Positions 1-11,480 of a stretch of 64,000 nucleotides of DNA are shown here, one piece after another. Origin of the DNA: Plantago major. Taxonomy: Eukaryota; Streptophyta; Magnoliopsida; Lamiales; Plantaginaceae. Under the pieces are notes generated by a model. The model had not been told where the DNA came from. It saw only the letters and a program-made list of their open reading frames with translations, and ran no database searches. The stretch is from assembly GCA_026545765.1 (NCBI GenBank), contig CM048840.1, positions 16,434,765-16,498,764 on the forward strand. The letters run 5' to 3'. The translations under genes and the position numbers were made by a program. How positions within the stretch are numbered: the stretch's first letter is position 1; the number at the start of each line of letters is the position of its first letter.

Positions 1-1560
1 ATAACATGAATATCCCGGTGCAGAGAATTCTTCCTGCTACGCGTAAACCACAACAACATTTATTTCATATAGAGTAGCATTTTTGTACCGTCTCTACCAT
101 GTCATCGACTACTCCGTCGGTCCAATTTCTCCCATCGAGATTACAGTCTCCACATAACAATTCATATTGCGTTCATTGCAGCACCTCACTAGCTTTTTTG
201 GTAGAGAAGAGCCTACAATGTGGCAGACTCGAACTTCACCTGCCACACTAGTTGTTATTCTACTCAGCTTGTTTTTTTTTTTTTTTTTAAATCCAAATAC
301 ATACGAAAATATCAACCACTTCAACCAAAGAATTTAATTTAAGATATCGTGTCATATTAGATATTAGTTCAAAAAATGCCAAATATAGACCAAAACATCG
401 ATCACTGCGACAATGAATTTAATTTAAGATCTCATGTCATATTAGTTATTAGTCCAAAAAACGCATAATGAAATTAACTTTAGAACGATTCATCTTAGTT
501 TATACAAAAAGTAAATTAAATTGGGGGATGCGTGTCTCATCAGAGTAGCTTTTTTTGTTAGCGACGGGCATCCAATGTGGCAGACCCGGACTTTAGCTGC
601 CACACGAGTCGGTATTATACTACACTTCCTTTTTAATCCAAATATAGACAAAAAATATTGTGTACTGCGACATTAATATAAGTTTGCAATCACTCGGGTT
701 AGTTAGTAGCAAAACTAACGTCCCAATAACATGAATATCCCGTTGCAGAGAATTCTTCCTGCTACGCGTAGACCACAGCAACACTTATTTCATATAGAGT
801 AGCATTTTTGTACCGTCTCTACCACGTCATCAACTACTCCGTCGGTTCAATTTCCCCCATCGAGATTACAGTTTCAACATAACAATTCATATTGCGTTCA
901 TTGCAGCACCTCACTAGCTTTTTTGGTAGAGAAGAGCCTACAATGTGGCAGACTCGGACTTTACCTGCCACACTAATCCTGCCACACGAGTTTGTTATTC
1001 TACTAAGATTTTTTTTTTTTATCCAAATATAGACCAAAATATCGATCACTACAACCAATGAATTTAATTTAAGATATCATGTCATATTAGTTGTTAGTTC
1101 AAAAAACGCCAAATCAATTTAATTTCAGAACGATTCATCTTAGTTAATAAAAAAGATAAAATAAATGGGGTGACGCGGATATGGAGAACTAAGTAGCTTT
1201 CTTGGTAGCGGCGGTTCCGGAGTTTAGTTGTCTGACGAGTCCCTGTTTTACTCATCCTGTTTTTTAATCCAAATATAGACCAAACCATTAATCTTAGATT
1301 CAATTTCACTCAATTCCACTCAATATGAACATTTGCAAAGAATTCTTCCTTCTACGCGTAGACCACAACAACATTTATTTCATATTGAGTAGCATTTTTT
1401 AACCTTGTCCACCACATCATCAACTACTCTGTCGGTTCAATTTCTCCCATCGAGATTACAGTATCCACAGAACAATTCATATTGCGTTCCTTGCAGCACC
1501 ACACTAGCTTCTTTGGTAGAGAAGGGCCTCCAATGTGGCAGATAATTCGCACTGCCATGC
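1..1560. repeat. Diverged direct repeats, about 0.6-0.73 kb period
   Basis: A block beginning with an ATGAATATCCCG motif and running through a TACGCGTA site occurs at about 1-330, again at about 727-1060, and in a shorter form at about 1324-1545. Within and between these copies a smaller segment recurs near 190, 540, 930, 1190 and 1500. It contains GTAGCTTTTTTGGTAG-like text, then GGCAGAC, then a T-run and AATCCAAATATAGAC. Short open frames on the minus strand are repeated with the block and look like by-products, not genes. The pattern suggests segmental duplication of an old transposon end. The family is unknown and the outer edge lies to the left of the window. Confidence 0.7.
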
Positions 1561-1579
1561 ACATATCAGAATTCAGTAC

Positions 1580-2115
1580 GGCCCAAAAGTTCGACCATTG
1601 AACCAAATCCTCCGAATTTTATATCGATTTAAACAAGCTAGTTCAATGAATTCATATATTATATATCGGCCTAAAATTGGTAACCTGAGTTTCTGGCCAA
1701 TTAAACTTTAATGCCACATGTGGGCAATTTAAACTAAAGTTCACATTAAAATAAGATCGCATAAACTCAGGTTAATTTTAGACCTATTCATCTTAGTATC
1801 TTATTAAGCCCAAGTAACTTATTAATGTATCTTCCGGACTTTTACTGCCACGACATCAGCTACTCTGTCTGGTTCAATTTCACCAATCTCGGAACTAATA
1901 ATAATCTTTTTTTTCCACAAGAACAACATTGGAGATAAGATATAATAACTGTAGCGAAACTAATGAATTCATTATGGCCCAAAAGTTTGCCCATCACGCC
2001 AAATCCTACAAATTTTAGATCAATTTAAACAAGCTAGTTCACGAACAAGCTTATTTATGAAGAATGCTTCTAATCCTTAAGTAAACGGTTTTTTTTTTTT
2101 TTTTTTTTTTTTTGT
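1580..2115. repeat. Second direct repeat pair and poly-T tract
   Basis: A segment with GGCCCAAAAGTT, followed about 40 bases later by ATTTAAACAAGCTAGTTCA, is seen at about 1582-1650 and again at about 1974-2042. A run of about 24 T follows at 2091-2113 and could be the poly-A end of a minus-strand retroposon. I recognise no coding domain next to it. The short minus-strand open frame around 2200-2390 has no known motif. Confidence 0.5.
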
Positions 2116-2399
2116 TGCCCATGCTGGTACGGAGTGACAGATCAATAAATTGGACATGCAAAATGGTTCACTGCTCAATAACGAAACACTAATGACTAAT
2201 TAGTATCTACAAGCCGGCAATTAGACATAGCAATTAAAAACAAAAACAGATTAATTAGTTGTTGATAAATGCCTAGGGTGGCTGCACGCCAACATAGCCC
2301 AGACTGTACTTGCCAGAGGTTGTCAGAAGCTATATTTTGTAGGTTTTGTAGTTCATTACAGGTACGTAAAAAGGGTACGGGGCAGACCAATTTTTTGCC

Positions 2400-3200
2400 A
2401 CAAATCGTACTGGAACTTTACTGCCCCGAATTTTTGGTGTAGTAATGAATATTTTATGATTAAAATACTATCATTGCTTCCTGCAGGAGTGTGGTAGTTG
2501 GAAAAATCATTGTGACCAACATACTAGTTATCATTAACCCTATAAGTAGGAATTGAAAAGCTAACTCAGTAAGCTATCAGAGAAAAATAATCATAGCATA
2601 TTTAATGAAAGTTTTCACACCGAATTGTATTTTACAAGAAGGGACTAGTAAGCTGCCAGAATCGGGATTGACGAAACCTAACTCGAATTCGAAAGTTATC
2701 ACACGAGAAACCTCAAGGACTTAACTAAACTTTTATGATGGACCTATAATATGAAAATAAGTATTTTTAAAGGGACTTACCTTTGCTAATTGGAACAGTG
2801 AATTTATACGAGAACATGACTTTGGTCGAACCTCCAAAGACATTTATCCACTAAATAATTATGTCTCTAAAGAAGTTTAAGAAATAACAAATCCAAATTC
2901 ACAAGGGTGACAATCTCGCTAAAGAAGAGATTTAGGCGAGAGTGTCAACCTCGTGTAAAAGGAGCTTTAATTTGAACTAGGACAGTCGCTAAGTGCCATG
3001 CGAAGTGAAGTGCTACATCAGATAATGGTGGGAGCCACCTCTCGAGATCGTGGGGACCACCTCTAGAGGACTAAACATATTGATGTCAATACGAATTTTA
3101 ATAAACACTTTTAAACTCGTGATTAAAATACTCCTAAAAATGAATGAATTCCAACCGAGCGTAACAACATCTTGAGAAAAGGAGACAACGATAAATCATT
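2400..3200. other. No recognisable gene
   Basis: This stretch is AT-rich with only short, interrupted frames on both strands. I see no domain, clear inverted repeat or RNA gene in it. Confidence 0.5.
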
Positions 3201-3227
3201 ATTCAACCGTAATGACCTTTGTTTAAA

Positions 3228-3730
3228 GGTAATCGGGAGTAGTTCCCATAACTGACCTTTTGCAAGAAAGGTAATCGGGAGTAGTTCCCATAATGACCTT
3301 TTGTTTAAAGGTAATCGGGAGTTATTCCCATAACGGACCTTTTGCATGAAAGGTAATCGGGAGTAGTTCCCATAATGACCTTTTGTTTAAAGGTAATCAG
3401 GAGTTGTTCCCATAACGGACTTTTTGCATGAAAGGTAATCGGGAGTAGTTCCCATAACTGACCTTTTGCATGAAAGGTAATCGGGAGTAGTTCCCATAAC
3501 TGACCTTTGCAAGAAAGGTAATCGGGAGTAGTTCTCATAATGACCTTTGTTTAAAGGTAATCAGGAGTAGTTCCCATAACTGACCTTTTGAAAGAAAGGT
3601 AATTGGGAGTAGTTTCCATAATGACCTTTTGTTTAAAGGTAATCGGGAGTAGTTCCCATAATGACTTTTATTTCAAAGATAATCGATAATAGTCTCCATA
3701 ACTAGTCTTTTGTTTAAAAGGTAGTCCTGA
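3228..3730. repeat. Minisatellite, 39-42 bp units in two alternating types
   Basis: About twelve tandem units each contain GGTAATCGGGAGTAGTTCCC or a close variant. Starts fall near 3228, 3270, 3310, 3352, 3392, 3434, 3476, 3517, 3556, 3598 and 3638, with decayed units after that. For most of the array, units ending in a GTTTAAA spacer alternate with units ending in GCAAGAA or GCATGAA, so the underlying unit is a dimer of about 82 bp. Open frames across the array are only translations of the repeat. Confidence 0.9.
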
Positions 3731-3739
3731 GGTCACATA

Positions 3740-4800
3740 TATCACTAACATGTGAGGCTCACCTCTTATTTCGTACAATCAAGGAAGATACCGTGCTAAA
3801 ATATACCTCTTAATGATATTATAATATATTTAAAGAGTTACATATTGAACTTTAACATCTCTGAATTTATAAAAATAAAATAAAAATGGGTGTGGGAGAT
3901 GCCTCGCTTAACTTTTAAAGTTATATATATGTACCACAATATTCCATGTATAGTTGTAAAGCTGTATGAGTTTTATATGATGTCTGAGTTATTTGTTAGA
4001 AGTTATGCTTGAAATATGCACCTATGTTAAAGCATCGTTCAGCTTGAATGATAAATCAATTTAAACTATATATGGTAAACCCTTACTTGTCAATGTGACT
4101 AAAAACACTATGTGGCCACCTTTTAAAATAACTTGTAACCATCATCCCCGAACCTACTGGGCCCGTTTGGCTCACCCCACATTTTTTAACATGTCCAGGG
4201 GACTGAAGTCAACCGAATGTTACGATCATGAATAGAAGATGGAAGAATTGACATGCAAAGCAATACAGTCTTATACTGCTGCTAACGGAAGACTTTAGCT
4301 GCTATTTTGTTTTGCTCATTATCTTAAGTAAAGGTCTTGAATAGCAAAACGTTGTTCACTTGCGACGCTTAACTCACCTTTTGGTAAGCTAAATATTATA
4401 TTATGCGACAATTGTACATCTATAAGTATTTTCAAAAAATAAAATATAGAATTATTTTATTTAAACTCTTAAAATTTATTGTAATAACACCTCATACACT
4501 TGGGACGTTAATTGTAGTTTTGGGTGTCAAATTGGCACAACAAAAAGGTTGGGATAGTAAAGTGCCCCTCTCTGTGATATAAGTCGAAGTTGTACATATG
4601 TATTCATAAAATTCGAGGTGGCTCAAATCTATACCTATATTTATGATATAAAATGGAATAAGATGTTATAAATTAAGACTACAGTCTAAAGTAAAAATAG
4701 GCACATCGGCACTTGAACTTTCACCATACTATAAGTTATACCCATGAACTTTTCGACTCAATATACAAATGCGTCTGATTTATCTCTAATACTGAACTGT
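3740..4800. other. No recognisable gene
   Basis: This is AT-rich intergenic sequence with no convincing coding domain on either strand and no long repeat beyond short A/T runs. Confidence 0.5.
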
Positions 4801-4804
4801 AGTA

Positions 4805-5053
4805 ATTCCGTCCCAGATCAAGCTTGCCGCTTTGACTTTTTGCGATCAAATTTTTTCAACTTTGACTCGAATTAATCTTAAACCGCAAACGTAAAATGTT
4901 CAATTTTTTTATATAATAAAACTTTAGGGGCTAAATTTTCATTATATAAAAAAATTGAACATTTTACATTTACGGTTTAAAATTAATTCGTAGTCAAAGT
5001 TGGAAAAATTTGACCGTAAAAAGTCAAAGCGGAAAGTTTGATCCAGGACGGAG
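4805..5053. mobile_element. Stowaway-like MITE, nearly palindromic
   Basis: The 249-bp element lies between TA dinucleotides at 4803-4804 and 5054-5055. Its right end, read inward, begins CTCCGTCCTGGATCAA and the left end begins ATTCCGTCCCAGATCAA. Inverted similarity continues inward through a GCTTTGACTTTTT segment and an AATTTTTTTATATAAT segment, so nearly the whole element could fold into one hairpin. A TA target site and a CTCCGTCC terminus are typical of Stowaway (Tc1/mariner) MITEs. It has no coding capacity and lies about 300 bp upstream of the 163-residue gene. Confidence 0.85.
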
Positions 5054-5369
5054 TAAGTACTAATTAAGAGGCGCAGGGGAGTGTAACCGGATCGAGTGAC
5101 CCCACAACCCGGCTTGGATCCGCTGGTGGGTGGTGTGAAGTACAAATGGTTTTGTCAACAAGATGAATTAAAAGAAAAGGCCAGGTATCAAAGCATATGT
5201 ATATTTCTACTGGTATCAAACTATCATCAGTAAGCAGATACTTTGCTTCTATATACAGTTGTACTATTAATCTCTGCTAACAAGCAATTCCATCTCTCTT
5301 TTTCCTTCACTTCTGTCTCCCAGTATATATCAGTCATGGCAATTTCTAACAGATGCTATTACTTCCAGG

Positions 5370-6192
5370 ATGGGTCTGCTCATGAGCTTCATGGGAAAAG
5401 GTCCGGTTTCACCCTTTTCGCATTGTCTTATGAATTTTCTGGCACGATAAAAGAGGAACAGGGGAGCAATTCTTGGGATTTGCGAATAGGCTGTTTCCAG
5501 GCCTGGAACACAAGACTTGGCACGTATGATATGATCAGCGTTAATTAACGATAATGTATGTTTCTACTTTGAAATGGCAGGTTTACCAACAGCACAGATG
5601 CTAGGTCTGGTTATGGGAACGCTCCACAGGCAGTTTATCGAAAAAGACATCAAAACCTTCCAGGAGTTTCACATCGCGATCCTGGATATTTTCAAGTAAG
5701 ATCCTTGACAAATCTCCACATATCATCTTATGTTTGTTTAACCTGGATCAATTTCTTTCCTCAGCACTGTCAATGCTGCATTGCCTGGCAAACACTATGA
5801 TGTTCCTCCGGTTAAGGACATAGAGGTTAACTTTCCCATCCTTGACGCAAATTACACAGCATTACTTGTTATGAAGTAACTAGTTCTGATTCATATTGCA
5901 TGAATAGGTATGTTTTAACAGTTGGAAAGTAGCGAACGATGCAGGAAAGAAGAAAGTCTTTATTGAGTTCATGAAGAAGGTGAATGTAAGCAAGTTGGAC
6001 GACTCTACACTCATGACTGGAATATTTACGCCCCCTGCTGCTATGGCAGCCAAGAGGGCAGGTGAAAGTGTTCCCCAGCTGAAACTGATCAAGAACATCC
6101 CTGATGTCATTTTCGTACCCTCTGCCACTATTCTGGCTCTCGTTTCTGTCAAGTTATCCAGGAAGATGTTTATTAGCAGTGTCGCTTCATAA
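5370..6192 (+). CDS. Plant-specific 163-aa protein of unknown function
   Basis: I assemble four exons: 5370-5400, 5581-5695, 5765-5825 and 5908-6192. All have GT-AG borders and join in phase to give 163 residues. The product starts MGLLMSFMGKGLPTAQML. It continues with FQEFHIAILDIFN and ALPGKHYDVPP, and then a conserved core (DDSTLMTG, TPPAAMAAKRAGE, IPDVIFVPSAT) ending in a hydrophobic stretch that could sit in or on a membrane. From memory this matches a small conserved plant family, some members of which are labelled calcium-binding or EF-hand. I see no canonical DxDxDG loop here, so I assign no function. The last intron acceptor was set at 5907 because the nearby AG at 5921 breaks the frame. 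It appears intact. Confidence 0.8.
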
Positions 6193-6520
6193 ATTTGCAC
6201 GAACATATAAACATTCTTGATCCTGCATTACAGATCTAATGTTTATGTCAGAAATTCTTATTGATCCATGTTACTGACTTCAATAACAAAACTTGGTCCA
6301 GTGATGACATTAGTCATAATCAAAACAAAGAGTACTCTGACTGGATCCCCATGAGCAAGTTTACACCACAAAATTAATCCTTAATTGTGAAACTAGTTGA
6401 CAGTAGTTAGGATCTTAAGCTGTAGTAGAAGATTTTCTTGCCCTTGGATAGCAAGTTAGCAACATATCTGGCTAACTCCAATTGAATATTGACTGGTAAA
6501 CATTAGTCCATTCAGAATCA

Positions 6521-6736
6521 GGGGAACTGGTTTTCTCTCTTACCGATCTGCTTGAGATTTTGCTTCGTCTCCCAGTAAAATCACTTATCCGCTTTCAACT
6601 AGTATCAAAGCATTGGCTTTCTCTCACACAAGTCCATCACAAGATGTCCTTTAGTTGCCCGGATGTGGGTTGTGCGTTCAGTACATTGAGTCGCTCGCTA
6701 AAGTTTAATTTGGACAGCAACGAGATTCAGTATTGA
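6521..6736 (+). pseudogene. F-box protein N-terminal relic
   Basis: In one frame ending at a TGA at 6734-6736 the sequence reads FSLTDLLEILLRLPVKSL and then IRFQLVSKHWLSL. This is a typical plant F-box, which binds SKP1 in SCF ubiquitin ligases. There is no in-frame ATG just upstream. The F-box-associated domain that normally follows is missing and the frame closes about 35 residues after the box. It lies between two intact genes and is most likely a dead fragment. Confidence 0.7.
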
Positions 6737-6739
6737 TGC

Positions 6740-7318
6740 GTGAAACATTATGATTAATAACTTGAAATAAACATGACAGTTTCGAATGAATCTTTTAGGC
6801 ATATTCTGGTTTCACAGCAAGTATGGAATGAACATGGCTGGATTCCAAACAGGACGATTTGCATTGCTTTGATCTCTATTGCAGTTCATAATTAGCAAGA
6901 GTTGGTATACTAAATCTTAAAAGTTGTTATTGCTAATGGTAACACCCTGGAAACAGGCTGCAAGTAGAAACTGGAAGAAACTTGTAGGAGTAGGACAATC
7001 TTATACTGAAAGGACAGATGAAAATGGTGAAGTTTTTGTGGGGCAGAGGGAGTATTAGCTCAATATAGAGCTCAGACGATGCTTCATGTACAGCATGTGT
7101 TGTGGGGCTAGAAAATACGAATCTTGTAATATGCGGGGTATGTGCCCAACATATATTGTACTTAAATACCAATTTTGGAGTGTCAATACATATACTACTT
7201 GCCAAAAAATATAAAGGTATGTACATACCAGAACACATGAGACCAGTGGTGATTTTGCTGGTGGAAATAGGGCATGTTTTGTAACATTCTGCATTTGCAA
7301 ATGTTGGAATCTGGATCA
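6740..7318. other. Intergenic; 3' flank of the minus-strand gene
   Basis: No domain is recognisable. The right part probably holds the 3' untranslated region of the minus-strand gene that stops at 7319. Confidence 0.4.
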
Positions 7319-10300
7319 TCAACTCCACCGATTGGGACCTTTTCTCCTAACCTTCCTCTTTGTTTTAGGGGCAGTAACCTTCAAGGCAGTGCATGTTTTT
7401 TGAGGTGGTTGATCTTCTCTGTGCAAGTCAGACACTCCACAATTTACCCGAGTATTTTGTGCCTGCTGAATCATAACTTCTTCAAAATTCTTCTCTTCTT
7501 CCTTCATCGTCTGGTTATTGGTATGAAATTCAGCTTCCCCCTAGACGCATGAAAGATGCACAAGTCAAAAGATAGTATGGGCAACAGTTACAGAAAAATT
7601 CCATATTCAGTTCTACATTGATGCATAGAAAACAGTATCACTGAACAAGTTCATGATCATAAAAATCATATGAATCAATCCACATACATGTTTGTAATGC
7701 ACACTACCATTTTCATATGCATTATTTAAATGACATGTCATGGCAAATTACTCTCAAAATAACATACTAATTATGCTGTTTCCAAAGATAAAAAATGACC
7801 GAAGTCATGATATTCAGATGAAATGCATAAAGAATTAAGCAGAAGGTGATAGAAAAGGTAACACGAGAATTAAAAAACTCACATTGTTCAAGGAATCATA
7901 AGAAGCAAGATCTCTGGTTCCATTTACATCAGGAAAGTCCTCCGTGTGACCCAAAACTGCACTTTTAGGCACGGGCAGAGCACTCGTGTACTCACACATA
8001 AGCTGAGATGAAGCATTGCATTCAAGTGAGCTTCTAATACCATTATACACCATGGGCAACAAAGAGTTCTCCATGTCAGGAAACATTCCAGCATTCTCAC
8101 TTATTAGAATGTCAGCTCTACCCTTCAGTGTTCCAACTCGTGACTGTGAAGTTTCAATTTTCTGTAACAGGCACTCCAGAGAACTGTCATTATCTCCAGG
8201 TTGTAGACTTAGTGGCTCATCGCTGACCAGTAGCTCGTCATCTATGTTGACTTTATGAAAGGGTTTTGCTACAAAATACAATACTCCATCATGCTAAAGC
8301 ACAGAGTTTTAACTTTGCATACATAACTTGGTCAAATTACTTAAGGGAGACCAGGCTGTTTCGTGTCATTATGTGGAAGGGAAGCAGCGCTAAGGAGGGA
8401 AATAAAGAAAGAGAAAAGCTGTTCTCTTCCAGAGATTGGTTGAAGCAAGACTACACAATCAAGATATCAATAGAAGGCAGACCGTATAATCTTGTCCTGT
8501 GAAGAAAACAACTACATTTTCACGAGGAAATCAGTGAAATAATTGGGTAGAGTTCTTATCTTTTTTTTTTTTTTTTTTTTTTGAACGGTAATAAGAAAGA
8601 AATTTTATTAGAGAGATAAATACACGGGATGTGTATTACAGCAACTTAGACATAAAGGACACTAAGCTACTACAATCAGGGAAAGGGTTACTTGCAGCTC
8701 CATTAAAGCTGCAAAGTAACAACCCAAAAAACTGTTGAGAAAATTCCTATCCGAGTTAGAAACATTTGTTGTTTCTCTCAATCCAAATGCACCAAATAAC
8801 ACAGCCTGGAATGAGATTCCACAAAATATTCTTATCTTTATCCTTCAAAATCCTTCTCCAAGCCCTTAGGAGATCTATCACCTTGCTTGGCATCGACCAA
8901 CACAAGCTACAAATTCCCAATATATAATCCCACAGGATCCTAGCCAATTTGCAATGAATGAACAGGTGTTCAATGGATTCACCGTTTTCCTTACACATGA
9001 AACACCACCCAGAATATACATACCACGTCGCCTCAAATTAACAGTGGTTAACACCTTTCCCAGCGCCACAGTCCATAACAAGAAAGCCACACGAGGGAGC
9101 AATTTACTTTTCCAAATAATTTTCCAAGGGAAGTTTATATCTGTGGCTGGCCCCAAAGAGTTAAAGTAACTCTTTACTGAGAACAATCCATCCTTTTCTA
9201 ATGTCCATCTGCTTCTATCTAGCTCCCGAATTCCGACTCGCCCATATAAATATGACAACAATTCATCATATAGCTCAACTTCCCCATCAAATAAATCCCT
9301 CCGAAATGATATATTCCAAAGATGCAGCCATTATTTAGTTCCATCAACATCTTAAATCCAAGTTAAGTTTTTGTTTTGACACTAAAACAACTAAAATATC
9401 CTCAGCCTGAAACATCTTTTGAATTAGAAAGAGTTCATTAGATGTCCCCTTGGAGTATAGCTCTTCTCAGGTCTTCCGTTGGTCATGTATGCGTAATCAT
9501 AGACAGCCAACTAAAAGGATCTCTCTTGCTTCTTATTATTTTTATTTTTTGTGCAGTTATTTTACTTGGCCTATTGTTTAACATGCAGAGTGAAATAGAA
9601 TTTCTCAAACCTGGATTCTGGAACTTATCATGCATACTGCCACCGCCAGTTACAGACTTGAGATTTTCTGCAAAAAAAAAACGAGATGCATTCTGATCGT
9701 AACTGACACAACCCAACAAGTACAAATGAAGGAATAAAAAAGTAATTATGATAGTAAATATAGCAGACGGTGTACCATCATAAGAGAAAAGACTATGATG
9801 TGACAAATATGCAGCTAAATCCTTTGTAGTTTCAGTTCTTTTTCTCTTCTTCCTCTTCAGGATCGCAGACCTAGCAACCGTCCAGGAAAAAGGAATGGAT
9901 TTTATGCCAATGCCTTCCAATGTGGTGTTCTCAACCTGAACTTGCTTCTGCTTACGATATTTCTCTATCTTTCTGTCATATTTTTCTGCTTGAGACTGCA
10001 AGTTCTTCATTTGCAATTCAACCCATTTAATACGCCACATGAGTGGTTGAATGAATGATCTCCAGTGAGTTGTTGTCTTTTTCTTCCTACAATAAGAATA
10101 TAGAAATTGAATCATCTTCACAAAGAATTGTTGGATGTGATTAACATGGAAAGTGACATTTTATCATATGATATATAGAAATTAGTGAAAAAAAAAAAAA
10201 AAAAAAAAGAACTTGCTGATGGTCATGGTCTCAACCAAATAACGTCAAGCACACAATTCAATAAGAAAATGAGTCAACTCATGAGCTACCATCTACCAGA

Positions 10301-10886
10301 TACTATGATAACCTACCCAGTATCCACCCCAAATCTGCGACCATGTAACCGAGAGCAATGTCTACAGTATGCTAGCGGAGGAAACTGAATTTATACGATT
10401 CTAGAGGGAACGAATATTGCAGCTTAAAGAATATGAGTAGCTTGTTTGCTATTGCACCTCTGGATTGAAGATGTATATGATATCCCGAAGCCAATGGGAC
10501 TGGCCCTTATCGTCTACCGCATACATTGATCAATATCTTCTCTCTATAATATTTAGATGACTACCTTGAGGAATCAGATCACAGTGTCCGATAACAAGTA
10601 CTATAGCAAGTAAAGAAAGGTACCTCATGTTAAACGCCTCTCGACAATCAGAATCTAGTGCTGACTCCCGGAAACCTGATACGGCTTCAGAGTTAGTCAC
10701 AGTGTCAGCATTCTCAACTTCAGAATCACTATCACCAAACGAACTTGAGCTTGTTTGCTCGCTTTCTGCTGCAACCATTTCCAATTTTGTACGTCTCGTC
10801 ATATCAATTTCATCACTAGCAATCCTGTAGACTTCCTCTGATCCCTTAACCAAGGGTTTATCCATCTCAGTACTAGTAAATTTCAT
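7319..10886 (-). CDS. Nuclear-looking coiled-coil protein, uncharacterised plant family
   Basis: Five exons (coding order 10886-10624, 10086-9776, 9667-9566, 8268-7883, 7540-7319) join in phase through GT-AG sites into 427 codons. Exon 1 gives an acidic, Ser-rich N-terminus (SEQTSSSSFGDSDSEVE). Exon 2 holds a Trp-rich helix (HWRSFIQPLMWRIKWVE), a charged coiled coil with many K/E/Q (about residues 105-135) and a basic cluster KRKKRKR near 175. Exon 4 has LECLLQKIETSQSRVGTLKGR, another helical segment. The C-terminus (VTAPKTKRKVRRK) is a likely nuclear signal. I recall similar uncharacterised plant proteins with this exact layout but know no function. Exon 3 is the least certain: its donor at 9565 was chosen for phase. 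A LINE lies in intron 3. Confidence 0.75.
8562..9335 (-). mobile_element. 5'-truncated LINE tail with zf-RVT domain
   Basis: On the minus strand the sequence encodes the end of a plant LINE ORF2. ELDRSRWTLEKDGLFSVKSY and PWKIIWKSKLLPRVAFLLW belong to the zinc-binding domain that follows reverse transcriptase. A frameshift near 8990 then leads to MCKENGESIEHLFIHC and WCIWIERNNKCF. The 3' end is marked by a 21-T run at 8562-8582, the complement of a poly-A tail. The copy lacks reverse transcriptase and is frameshifted, so it is dead. It lies in intron 3 of the 427-codon gene, in the same orientation as that gene. I could not fix the 5' edge or a clean target duplication. Confidence 0.85.
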
Positions 10887-11480
10887 AAGCCAAGTTCTTT
10901 TCCAAAAACTCCATTCACCCTAAAAGCCTCAAATCTTTGGTTCTAATGTCTCACCATCCTCTATCTTGTCAAACATTAACCAGTTGAATGTAGAAAATCA
11001 GCTCGTTACGAGCTTAGGCCTCAATCAAGAACTAGCACAATAACACCTGAAGTACCAAAAGGAAAGAAAAATAATTGTGAATTAATTGTTTTCCAATATT
11101 ACTGTATTTATATCATCACACACAATACGGACGAATAAAGCCAAAAAAAATGAAGCAAAATCCAATCTTGGCCAACCAACCAGAAACAAAAGCAAGAACA
11201 GAACGTAATGGGATAAGCAAATTCCAAACCCAGGTAAAAACAAGGAAAAAAAAAAAAACTACTTAATAGAAATTGAAAGAAAGCAGGGATATCCGAAAAG
11301 TACAGTTATCCAAGAAACCAAAAGCCCTCCAAAGTAAAGAGGAAGGGAGATTTGCGAGACTGACAGAATCAAGCCGAACGATGAATGGACTGACGAATAA
11401 TAACACTTCACCTTTTTCCGGTTTCTATTTATTGTTCCTGGTGCAAATTACATTGTACACCCTTTCAAAAACAAAACTAA
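10887..11480. other. 5' flank of the minus-strand gene
   Basis: This probably contains the 5' untranslated region and promoter of the gene starting at 10886. No TATA box is clear enough to call, and no other gene is visible. Confidence 0.35.

Noticed and set aside
3123-3538. Repeat proteins at the minisatellite
   Set aside because: Unit lengths of 39-42 bp do not keep one frame, the codon content is that of the repeat, and no start context or homology is seen.
3228-3730. CRISPR-like array
   Set aside because: There are no unique spacers, the whole unit is repeated, and the genome is a plant.
8549-9440. TSD AGAGTTCTTA / AGAGTTCATTA for the LINE
   Set aside because: The two words are not identical, and the 5' edge of the LINE seems to be about 100 bp before the second one. 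It could be chance.
9483-10121. Single long minus-strand open frame of 212 codons read as one gene
   Set aside because: Only its 9776-10086 part is conserved coding. The rest is read-through into introns. Splice sites and phase support a five-exon gene.
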